64,000 bases of DNA from Chloroflexi bacterium HGW-Chloroflexi-6 (GTDB taxonomy: Bacteria; Chloroflexota; Anaerolineae; Anaerolineales; Villigracilaceae). Shown piece by piece: positions 42,062 through 50,229 of the stretch. The notes beneath the pieces are model-generated. The model saw only the letters and a program-made list of their open reading frames with translations. It did not search any database and was not told where the DNA came from. The position numbers and the translations under genes are program-made. The stretch spans positions 124,001 through 188,000 of the forward strand of contig PHBU01000009.1 of NCBI GenBank assembly GCA_002840685.1. Direction: 5' to 3'. Numbering within the stretch: position 1 is the stretch's first letter; each line of letters opens with the position of its first letter.

Positions 42062-43099
42062 ATGCAAGAATTCTTATCTTCCCCTTGGGTTTTAACTATA
42101 GGTTGGATTCTTGGCGCAATTGGTTGGGTTGTAGGGATTGTTTCTGGCATCTTGCAAGTAAAAAGTTACCAGGACCAGAAAAAGTTTGAACATGGTCATA
42201 ATGCGATATTAGAACAAGCAGAGCGTGATTGGGAAGGGAAATTTACTCAAGAACAAATCGACAGCATGAAACAAGAGGTGCTTCGCCTAGAAGAAATCAT
42301 TAGCAGGGATATTCCCCGAAAGGCAAGGCAAGTATTCTTGGAGGATCAACTTGCAAAGGTAAAAGAAGATTTAGCGCAGAACTATTTGCAATATGAAGAA
42401 ATAAATTCCAAACTTAGTAACGAAGGAACAAAATTACCAGACCAAATTCAACATTCAATTGAAAAATCGATTATGCCTTCTTATATCGCCAATAAAAGAG
42501 AGGGCAAACGACTACAATGGTTGATTGGTCTTGCGATTTTTCTAATAATTATTGTCAACTGGAGCTTTGTGGCAGCCTTAATACCTCTTGATTGGAGCCT
42601 AGACTCTAGATATAGTGATTACCGATACCCAGCAAGTTGGTTTGTTATTTATTTCATTCTTGCGATAATAATATCTATTATGATAAATCAGTTTTTTGTA
42701 GGTGTTTGGATCGGAAAATTAGCCCAAAATTTACGATCATCTCTAAATTCAAAGGATGATGGGAAATCTTGGGTACAAAAGATTAAGATTCAATTGAAAG
42801 TGGGCGCGAATATTATCTTTCTCCTTGGTTTGGGGTTTATTCTTTTTGTCTCTCCAATTGTTTATTGGCTTTTTACAGAAGGCAGAGCAACATATTGGGG
42901 GCCAGCGCCTATGCCACTTAGCAGTCTTCCGCAAGCAACCTTATGCGCCGTCCCACCAGCAATTATCCTGCTGATTTTCTATTATTTTATTAAAGCATCT
43001 CGTAAAATGACTTTAGAACCAAGTATGGATAAAGCCGATCGGCAGGTTTCAACAATAATAGAAGAAGATGTTGACACAGAAAAGGCTGACAAGGAATAA
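42062..43099 (+). CDS. Coiled-coil membrane protein, unknown
   Basis: A 345-residue protein. One membrane helix at residues 10-30, a charged helical, coiled-coil-like region at ~45-130 (RLEEIISRDIPRKARQVFLEDQLAKVKEDLA), then about four further membrane helices between 150 and 315, and a polar tail. No family recognised. AATTAGGAGC precedes the ATG. It lies between an hsdS stub and the intact hsdS, so it is the cargo nearest to the working specificity gene. A membrane effector acting in an abortive response is possible but only inferred. AT-rich by eye. Confidence 0.65.
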   Translation: MQEFLSSPWVLTIGWILGAIGWVVGIVSGILQVKSYQDQKKFEHGHNAILEQAERDWEGKFTQEQIDSMKQEVLRLEEIISRDIPRKARQVFLEDQLAKVKEDLAQNYLQYEEINSKLSNEGTKLPDQIQHSIEKSIMPSYIANKREGKRLQWLIGLAIFLIIIVNWSFVAALIPLDWSLDSRYSDYRYPASWFVIYFILAIIISIMINQFFVGVWIGKLAQNLRSSLNSKDDGKSWVQKIKIQLKVGANIIFLLGLGFILFVSPIVYWLFTEGRATYWGPAPMPLSSLPQATLCAVPPAIILLIFYYFIKASRKMTLEPSMDKADRQVSTIIEEDVDTEKADKE

Positions 43100-43107
43100 T
43101 ATTTCCC

Positions 43108-44271
43108 ATGATGTGGAATACCGTCAAATTCGGCGACGTAGTTCGCCAGGTAAAAGACAAAGTTGAACCGCAGACAGCGGGTTTGGAGCGTTTTGTCGCG
43201 GGTGAGCACATGGATACGGACAACCTGCACATTCGCCGCTGGGGTGACGTGGGCGATGGTTATCTTGGGCCGGCGTTCCACATGCGTTTCAAGCCGGGAC
43301 AGGTGCTTTACGGTTCACGCCGTACTTATTTGCGAAAAGTGGCAGTCGCAGAGTTTGAAGGCATTACCGCTAACACAACCTATGTGATTGAATCCAAAGA
43401 TCCAGAAGTATTGTTGCCTGAACTTTTGCCTTTCATCATGCAGATGGATTCTTTCAACGAGCATTCCATCAAGCAATCCAAAGGATCGGTCAATCCGTAC
43501 ATCAATTTCTCAGACATTACCTGGTACGAATTCCGTCTCCCACCCGTGGACGAACAGCGCCGCATCGCCAACCTGCTCTGGGCGGCGGATGACGCAATTA
43601 CAGAGTGGCAACAAACTATCAGTAAACTGGAAAAACTTCTAGCAGCCGTCAGGGAAGATGTTCTTTGCAGTAAAAACCTTCCACGCAAGAAACTCAAAAC
43701 GTGCGTGAAAAACATTACAGCAGGAAAAAGCGTCTTGGGTATTGGAAAACCAGCAGCAGAGAATGAAATTGGTGTTTTGAAAGTCAGCGCCGTCGGCGCA
43801 GATGGATTTGTTGCTGATGAAAATAAAGTTCTTGAAGATAACGACACATTTATTCCAGCGTTCAGTGTTCGTGCAAACGATTTATTGATAACTCGCGCAA
43901 ACACACGGGAATTGGTAGGCAGGGTTTGCAAAGCGCCAAAAGAATATCCGAATCTCATGTTGTCAGATAAAACTTTGCGCCTTGAAGTTGATGAAGTATT
44001 TGGAGACAAAGATTTTCTTTTGCAGGTTTTGAGAAGCAAAGAAGCACGTAAACAGATTGAAGCAACTGCCAGTGGTACTGGCGGAGCAATGAAAAATATT
44101 TCCCAAGTTCAAATTTTGAATCTAAATTTACCATTGCCAGAATTGAATATTCAGAAAGAGTTGGCAGCCAAAACAAATGAAGCCGAAAAGACGTTGGAAC
44201 AAACTCGTATTCATTTAGGAAATTCGTTTGAATTAAAAAAACAATTACTAAAAAAAATGTTGTCGGCATAA
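43108..44271 (+). CDS. hsdS: Type I restriction-modification specificity subunit
   Basis: A 387-residue HsdS with two target-recognition domains. The first begins TVKFGDVVRQVKDKVE and includes LHIRRWGDVGDG, GQVLYGSRRTYLRKVA and the PPVDEQRRIANLLWAADDAI conserved helix. The second spans about residues 190-345 (KTCVKNITAGKS, RANDLLITRANT) and ends in LPLPELNIQKELA plus a C-terminal coiled helix. Complete and in normal length. It picks the DNA sequence for HsdM and HsdR. Its N-terminus is only partly like the stubs upstream, so the stubs come from a different allele. Confidence 0.93.
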   Translation: MMWNTVKFGDVVRQVKDKVEPQTAGLERFVAGEHMDTDNLHIRRWGDVGDGYLGPAFHMRFKPGQVLYGSRRTYLRKVAVAEFEGITANTTYVIESKDPEVLLPELLPFIMQMDSFNEHSIKQSKGSVNPYINFSDITWYEFRLPPVDEQRRIANLLWAADDAITEWQQTISKLEKLLAAVREDVLCSKNLPRKKLKTCVKNITAGKSVLGIGKPAAENEIGVLKVSAVGADGFVADENKVLEDNDTFIPAFSVRANDLLITRANTRELVGRVCKAPKEYPNLMLSDKTLRLEVDEVFGDKDFLLQVLRSKEARKQIEATASGTGGAMKNISQVQILNLNLPLPELNIQKELAAKTNEAEKTLEQTRIHLGNSFELKKQLLKKMLSA

Positions 44272-44325
44272 AAGTAGTTCCACATTAAACAAACAGGGTT
44301 TTGCTTAGTGTGTTTTGGAGTATTC

Positions 44326-44880
44326 ATGGCAAAAGTTCCAGATTTTATACAACAATATCTACGGGTACACCGTTGGTACAACCGTGTTTTCAAGCGGTCT
44401 CGGAACCGATTAATAAGAAAGGCACGGCGACCTATAAACGAAGAGGAATTGTTTCTTGATGATTTGTATGCTTTCTTTGTGAATTGTTATCACCTAAAAG
44501 ATTGGGTAATAAATGACGCTGCAATAAATATAGCCCCTGAAATAGTAGAAAGTACTATCAACTCTAATTTGTTTTTACAACTTTGTGCCGACATCTGCAA
44601 CAGCAGCAAGCACTTGAAATTAAGGAGAGATGGCAGAAGTGGTCAAAGCCCGAAGATGTCTGAAGTAGAAATCACGACAACCGTCTCCATTGCACCAGAC
44701 GCAAGATCCGTAGATGGTGGTGCTCTAATAAATTATTTAAGCGATTTTTACGTTGAGACAAAAAATGGACATGTTATGGCTAATGAAATTGCGTCAGAAT
44801 GTTTAAAAGCATGGACAGTTTTCTTAGCGCCGTATTTGGAAAAGAATAAAGAACACTTGAAAGATGTAAATTATGTTTAA
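44326..44880 (+). CDS. Small hypothetical protein coupled to hsdR
   Basis: A 184-residue basic protein. A helical region FLDDLYAFFVNCYHLKDWV is followed by LCADICNSSKHLKL, a motif I associate with short proteins of accessory regions that look HEPN-like; the fold is not certain. A GGAG site precedes the ATG at 44326. Its last 8 bases overlap the hsdR start (ATGTTTAA), so the two are translationally coupled. AT-rich by eye against the GC-rich hsdR. It may act with the R-M system or simply be cargo. Confidence 0.6.
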   Translation: MAKVPDFIQQYLRVHRWYNRVFKRSRNRLIRKARRPINEEELFLDDLYAFFVNCYHLKDWVINDAAINIAPEIVESTINSNLFLQLCADICNSSKHLKLRRDGRSGQSPKMSEVEITTTVSIAPDARSVDGGALINYLSDFYVETKNGHVMANEIASECLKAWTVFLAPYLEKNKEHLKDVNYV

Positions 44881-47800
44881 CGAACAGAACACCGTCGAAA
44901 ACTACGTTGTCAGCCTGCTGGCCGGTGTCACGCCACCGCCCGTCACGGGCCGGGAGAGTTACCAGGCCGCCGCGCCTTACCTCCCGCTCGGGCGCAACCA
45001 CAAAGCCGCGGGCTGGCATTACATCCCCGCCCTCGAACTGCCCCGCCGCATCAACGACGTGTTCATTGAGCGCTGGCTGCGCGAAGCCCTGATCCGCCTC
45101 AACCCCGAAATCGCCGCCCAGCCCGAGCGCGCCGACGAAGTGCTCTACCGTTTACGCGCCATCGTCCTTTCGGTGCGCTCCGATGGACTGATCCGCGCCA
45201 ACGAAGAATTCAGCGCCTGGCTGCGCGGCGAGCGCTCGATGCCTTTTGGCGAAAACAACCGGCACGTCACCGTCCGCCTGCTCGACCTTAGCGAACTCGA
45301 CAATAACCAGTACATCGCCTCGACCCAGGTCACCTTCCGCGCCGGGCCGTATGAACGCCGCCCCGACCTGGTGCTGTACGTTAACGGTCTGCCGCTGGTC
45401 ATCCTCGAAGCCAAAACCCCCGTCCGCAACGCCATCAGTTGGGTCGACGGCGCCAAACAACTCCACGACGACTACGAAAAAAACATCCCCGAACTGTTTG
45501 CCTGCAACGTGCTCAACATCGCCACCGAAGGCAAAGACCTGCGCTACGGGGCCATCCACACCCCGCTCGAACACTGGAGCCCGTGGATATCCGATGGAGA
45601 AGGTAGTAAGGGCGGATCGCGATCCGCCCCAACGGGTGCAATAAAACTCCTCGCCCAATCCATCCCCAGCCTGCTGCGCCCAAACGTTTTACTCGACATC
45701 CTTGCCAACTTCAGCCTGTTCGCCACCGACAAGAAAAAACGCCGGTTGAAGATCATCTGTCGCTACCAGCAACACGAAGGCGCCAACAAAATCGTCCAGC
45801 GCGTGCTCGAAGGCGTCACCAAAAAGGGACTCATCTGGCACTTTCAAGGCTCGGGCAAATCCCTGCTGATGGTTTTCGCCGCCCAAAAACTGCGCATGGC
45901 CGGCGCGCTGCGCAACCCGACCGTTATCATCGTTGTCGACCGGCTCGACCTGGATGCGCAGATCAGCGCCACCTTCCACGCTTCCGACATCCCCAACCTG
46001 GTCAAAGCCGAAACCCGCGCCGAACTCGAAACCCTGCTCAAACAAGGCACGCGCAAAATCATCATCACCACCATTTTCAAGTTTGCCGAGATGGACGCGG
46101 CTGATGATGTACGGGATGGGGCCCTGCGCGACAATATCATCGTCCTGGTGGATGAAGCCCACCGCACCCAGGAAGGCGACCTGGGCATGAAGATGCGCGC
46201 CGCCCTGCCGAACGCCTTTTTCTTCGGGCTGACGGGCACGCCCATCAACCGCCGCGACCGCAATACCTTCTACGCTTTCGGCGCCGAAGAAGACGAACAT
46301 GGCTACATGAGCCGCTACGGCTTCGAAGAATCCATCCGCGACGGGGCCACTCTGCCCCTGCACTTCGAACCGCGCCTGGTCGAACTGCACATCGACAAAG
46401 CCGCCATAGACGCCGCCTACGAAGAACTGACCGGTGAACTCTCTGACCTCGACCGCGACACGCTCGGCAAAGCCGCCGCCAAGATGGAAGTTTTGGTGAA
46501 AGTCCCCGAACGCATCCAAAATATTTGCGCCGATGTTGCCAGGCACTTTCAGGAAAAAATACAACCAAACGGCTTCAAGGCCATGCTGGTCACGTTTGAC
46601 CGCGAGAGCTGCCTGCTCTATAAAGCCGAGCTGGATAAATACCTGCCGCCGGACGCCAGCGATATCGTCATTTCCGTTTCAGGAAACAACCCGCGCTACG
46701 CACCCTACAAACGCGACCGCGACAACGAAGAAAAGCTGCTCGACCGATTCCGCGACCCCAACGACCCGCTCCAGATTATCATCGTCACCGCCAAACTGCT
46801 GACCGGTTTCGATGCGCCCATCCTGCAAACGATGTATCTCGACAAGCCCATGCGCGACCACACCCTGCTGCAGGCCATCACGCGCACCAACCGCACCTAC
46901 GGCGATAAAAAGTCGCATGGATTGATTGTGGATTACCTGGGCATCTTCGACGATGTTGCCAAGTCGCTCGAATTCGACGAAGAAGGATTCCGTCGCGTCG
47001 TCTCGGATATCGTCAACCTGAAAACCAAATTCCCCGCCGCGATGCAGACCTGCCTGGCCTACTTCGCGGGTGTCGATAAATCGCTCGACGGCTACGAAGG
47101 TTTGCTGGCCGCCCAGGACTGTCTGCCAAACAACGATGTGCGCGACGCTTTTGCCGCTGATTACAGTGATTTGTCCAGCCTGTGGGAAGCCATCTCTCCC
47201 GACCCGCTGCTTGCCACCTATGAAAGCGACTATCGCTGGCTCTCGCAGGTTTACGTCTCCGTTCAGCCGACCAGCGGTGCTGGAGCCTTGCTCTGGCACT
47301 CGCTCGGCGCCAAGACGATTGAGCTGATCCACCAAAACGTGCACGTCTCCGCCGTCCGCGACGACCTCGACGAAATCATCCTCGACGCCGAACTGCTCGA
47401 AGCCGTGCTGAAAACGGATAACCCTGACCGCAAAGCCAAAGAATTGCAGATCAAAATTGTAGACCGTTTGCGCAAGCACATGGGCAATCCGCTCTACCGC
47501 AAACTCTCCGAACGCCTCGAACGGCTCAAAGAACAGCACGAAGCCGGGCAGCTGCACAGCATCGCCTTCCTGAAAGCCCTGCTCGACCTGGCCCGCGACC
47601 TGGTCAACACCGAAAAAGAAGTCCCCGCCGCTGAAGACGAAGACCGCGCCAAAACCGCCCTGACCGAACTCTTCCAACAAACCCGCTCGGCCGACACCCC
47701 GATCATGGTCGAACGCATCGTCGATGACATCGACGACATCGTCCGCCAAATCCGCTTCCCCGATTGGCAATCCACCGAAGGCGGCAAACGGGAAGTAAGG

Positions 47801-47893
47801 AAGGCGTTGCGACGGACGCTGGCGAAATATAAATTGCATACCGATACGGAGTTATTCGAGAAGGCGTATGGGTATGTCAAGGAATATTATTAG
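44873..47893 (+). CDS. hsdR: Type I restriction endonuclease/translocase subunit
   Basis: A 1006-residue HsdR. The PD-(D/E)xK nuclease is at about 163-182 (RPDLVLYVNG then ILEAK). The SF2 motor has Walker A FQGSGKSLLM near 325, DEAH box VLVDEAHRT near 428, and GLTGTP, LLTGFDAPILQTMYLD and QAITRTNR motifs after it. It ends KAYGYVKEYY. It would translocate and cut unmethylated DNA with HsdM and HsdS. Around residues 240-258 there is an odd in-frame insert rich in Gly and Ser that contains a perfect palindrome (45610-45629). A second copy of the 3' end, broken, lies at 55435-55589. Confidence 0.95.
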   Translation: MFNEQNTVENYVVSLLAGVTPPPVTGRESYQAAAPYLPLGRNHKAAGWHYIPALELPRRINDVFIERWLREALIRLNPEIAAQPERADEVLYRLRAIVLSVRSDGLIRANEEFSAWLRGERSMPFGENNRHVTVRLLDLSELDNNQYIASTQVTFRAGPYERRPDLVLYVNGLPLVILEAKTPVRNAISWVDGAKQLHDDYEKNIPELFACNVLNIATEGKDLRYGAIHTPLEHWSPWISDGEGSKGGSRSAPTGAIKLLAQSIPSLLRPNVLLDILANFSLFATDKKKRRLKIICRYQQHEGANKIVQRVLEGVTKKGLIWHFQGSGKSLLMVFAAQKLRMAGALRNPTVIIVVDRLDLDAQISATFHASDIPNLVKAETRAELETLLKQGTRKIIITTIFKFAEMDAADDVRDGALRDNIIVLVDEAHRTQEGDLGMKMRAALPNAFFFGLTGTPINRRDRNTFYAFGAEEDEHGYMSRYGFEESIRDGATLPLHFEPRLVELHIDKAAIDAAYEELTGELSDLDRDTLGKAAAKMEVLVKVPERIQNICADVARHFQEKIQPNGFKAMLVTFDRESCLLYKAELDKYLPPDASDIVISVSGNNPRYAPYKRDRDNEEKLLDRFRDPNDPLQIIIVTAKLLTGFDAPILQTMYLDKPMRDHTLLQAITRTNRTYGDKKSHGLIVDYLGIFDDVAKSLEFDEEGFRRVVSDIVNLKTKFPAAMQTCLAYFAGVDKSLDGYEGLLAAQDCLPNNDVRDAFAADYSDLSSLWEAISPDPLLATYESDYRWLSQVYVSVQPTSGAGALLWHSLGAKTIELIHQNVHVSAVRDDLDEIILDAELLEAVLKTDNPDRKAKELQIKIVDRLRKHMGNPLYRKLSERLERLKEQHEAGQLHSIAFLKALLDLARDLVNTEKEVPAAEDEDRAKTALTELFQQTRSADTPIMVERIVDDIDDIVRQIRFPDWQSTEGGKREVRKALRRTLAKYKLHTDTELFEKAYGYVKEYY
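45610..45629. repeat. 20-bp perfect palindrome inside hsdR
   Basis: GGGCGGATCG followed by its exact complement. It lies in an in-frame stretch (coding for GSKGGSRSAP) that does not fit the surrounding HsdR sequence and resembles a small inserted palindromic element. Confidence 0.6.
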
Positions 47894-47904
47894 AAGAGAA
47901 TAAT

Positions 47905-50214
47905 ATGTTAGAAAAATCACCTGAAACGATTGCACTTGAAAGAATAGAAGAAGCATACCTAACACATGCAACGGAACTTGATTTGTCAATGATAGGGGAG
48001 GTTGCTTGGGTTAGTGATGATTTGGGCGCATTAAGAAATGTTCCAAAGGAGATTGGTAAACTTTCCAATCTAATTAAACTCGACCTAGGAGGTAATCGAA
48101 TTAGAGAACTCCCTAATGAGTTATGGCAGTTAAAAAATCTTAAATCTCTTGTACTTCGTCATAATAAGCTAAGCGACTTGTCCGCGCGAATTGGACAAAT
48201 GAAAAACTTAAGGACTCTGGATTTAACAGATAATCGACTAACCGAATTGCCTGAGACGATTGGAAAACTTACCAAGTTAGTCGAACTTGATTTGACCAAT
48301 AATAAATTCACTAAATTGCCTGAAGTTATTGGAGAACTTAGTAATTTAATCTCGCTCGAAATCAGCATGAATTCAATAACAGCCATACCGACCTCGATTT
48401 TTGCCCTTAAAAAACTTGAGAACTTGTCACTGGGTGTTTATTATTATGAAAACGGCGGGAATCACATTAAAGTATTGCCAAGCGAAATCGGACAACTTGT
48501 TAATCTCAAGAGTATTCGGTTAGCAAACAATGAGTTAAAGTCACTTCCTCGTGAGATGCTTCTTTTAAAAAGCCTGAACGAGTTGGATGTTCGTAATAAT
48601 AAAATCTCATTTCCGCCCGAAATCGTTGAGAAAATCGATGAACCCCAATTTATCCTGAATTATTATTTCTCTATTGCAGATAAGTCCAAAAGATCGCTAA
48701 ATGAAATTAAATTGCTCGTTGTCGGTCAAGGTGCTGTCGGTAAAACATCGTTAGTTCAACGAATAGTATATGATTCGTTCAATCAAGAAGAACAAAAAAC
48801 GGAAGGCATATCCATTAAACATTTGGATTTTGAGCAAAATACAAAAATTGAAGCCAATTTTGAAACTCACCTAAACATCTGGGACTTCGGCGGCCAGGAA
48901 ATCATGCACGCCACCCACCAGTTCTTCCTGACCAAGCGCAGCCTTTATCTTTTAGTGCTCGATTCCCGTCTGACCCAGGAAGAAAACCGCGTCGAATACT
49001 GGCTCAAAATCATCCAGTCTTTCGGCGGCGAGTCGCCTGTCTTAATCGTCGGCAACAAAATTGACCAGCACCCGCTCGACATCGACCGAACCGGCCTGCA
49101 AAAGAAATATCCCAACATTGTCGGTATCCTTGAAACCTCCGCCGCCACCGGCGCAGGCATCGAATCCCTCAAAGCCGCCATCACCGAGCAGGTCAACCAT
49201 CTGCCGCATGTCCGCGATTTGCTGCCTGAAACCTGGTTCACCGTCAAAACCAAACTGGAAGAACTAGGCAAACAATCCAATTTTATCACTCAAGAAAAAT
49301 ACATCGAACTGTGCGCCGAAAACGAAGTCGGCGACGAGACCAGTCAACGCACGCTGATCGGTTTTCTGCACGATCTCGGCGTTGTCCTGCACTTTCAGGA
49401 CGATCCGCGCCTCGAAGCCCTCGGCATTCTCAATCCGCAGTGGGTCACGAATGGCGTGTACAAAATTCTCAACTCGCACACCTTGTTCCAAAACAAAGGC
49501 ATACTCACTATCTCCATGCTCGATGAGATCCTCAACCTGCCCGAATATCCGCGTGGCAAACGGCTCTTCATCGTCGATATGATGAAGAAATTCGAGCTGT
49601 GCTACGATATCGAACCCGATAAAACCTTTCTCGTCCCTGACCTGCTGCCCAAAGACGAACCCACCACGGACGGACGCGAGAAATCCCTGGCCTTCCAATA
49701 TCACTACGCTGTTCTGCCATCCAGTGTCATCACAAGATTTATCGTCCGCATGAACGAATATGCCCAGGATACTGTCTGGCGTTCGGGCGTGGTGCTGAAG
49801 GATGGTGGCAATACTGCGCTGGTCAAGGCTGATACTGAAGATCGAAAAATCTTCATCTGGGTCGGCGGCAACGAACACAAACGGCATGATTTTCTTACCA
49901 AGATTCGCGGTCAGTTCGATGCCATCCATAAGACTATCAGCAAGCTGGAAGTCAAGGAAATGGTTCCTGTCCCGGGTCATCCTGAAGCCGATCCCGTGGA
50001 TTACGATTTGCTCTTGCAAATGGATCACAACAACGTTGAAGTCTATCCCGTGCTTTCAGGCGGAAGGATGATTGTGGTAAATGTTCGCGAAATGCTGAGT
50101 GGCGTTGCGCGTCAGGAAGACCGTCAGCGTGGGAATGTCACAAACTTTTATATTGGTGGTGACGTTAAAGACAGTACGATTATTTCTGGCGATGAAAACG
50201 AAGTAAACAAGTAG
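47905..50214 (+). CDS. LRR-Roc-COR (Roco) GTPase, first copy
   Basis: A 769-residue Roco protein. About nine leucine-rich repeats (residues ~50-245, LxxLxLxxNxLxxLP) precede a Ras-like Roc domain: P-loop VGQGAVGKTS (273-282), G3 WDFGGQ (326-331), G4 NKID (394-397), G5 ETSA (410-413). A COR dimerisation domain runs to about 720. The C-terminus ends in a Gly/Asp-rich tail (FYIGGDVKDSTIISGDENEV). Roco proteins switch between monomer and dimer with GTP state; LRRs usually sense. It starts 12 bases after hsdR, so is likely co-transcribed. DNA composition changes sharply at about 48,875, from AT-rich to GC-rich. A defence role is inferred from position. Confidence 0.88.
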   Translation: MLEKSPETIALERIEEAYLTHATELDLSMIGEVAWVSDDLGALRNVPKEIGKLSNLIKLDLGGNRIRELPNELWQLKNLKSLVLRHNKLSDLSARIGQMKNLRTLDLTDNRLTELPETIGKLTKLVELDLTNNKFTKLPEVIGELSNLISLEISMNSITAIPTSIFALKKLENLSLGVYYYENGGNHIKVLPSEIGQLVNLKSIRLANNELKSLPREMLLLKSLNELDVRNNKISFPPEIVEKIDEPQFILNYYFSIADKSKRSLNEIKLLVVGQGAVGKTSLVQRIVYDSFNQEEQKTEGISIKHLDFEQNTKIEANFETHLNIWDFGGQEIMHATHQFFLTKRSLYLLVLDSRLTQEENRVEYWLKIIQSFGGESPVLIVGNKIDQHPLDIDRTGLQKKYPNIVGILETSAATGAGIESLKAAITEQVNHLPHVRDLLPETWFTVKTKLEELGKQSNFITQEKYIELCAENEVGDETSQRTLIGFLHDLGVVLHFQDDPRLEALGILNPQWVTNGVYKILNSHTLFQNKGILTISMLDEILNLPEYPRGKRLFIVDMMKKFELCYDIEPDKTFLVPDLLPKDEPTTDGREKSLAFQYHYAVLPSSVITRFIVRMNEYAQDTVWRSGVVLKDGGNTALVKADTEDRKIFIWVGGNEHKRHDFLTKIRGQFDAIHKTISKLEVKEMVPVPGHPEADPVDYDLLLQMDHNNVEVYPVLSGGRMIVVNVREMLSGVARQEDRQRGNVTNFYIGGDVKDSTIISGDENEVNK

Positions 50215-50229
50215 CGGCAGTCAATACTC

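Noticed and set aside
39568..43107. Invertible hsdS phase-variation system
   Set aside because: The stubs are all in the same orientation, cover only the first 40-48 codons, and no recombinase gene or inverted repeats flank them.
46679..47839. Long minus-strand open frame opposite hsdR (also 45689-46564)
   Set aside because: Mirror of conserved HsdR motifs; codon bias of the opposite strand explains the open frame.
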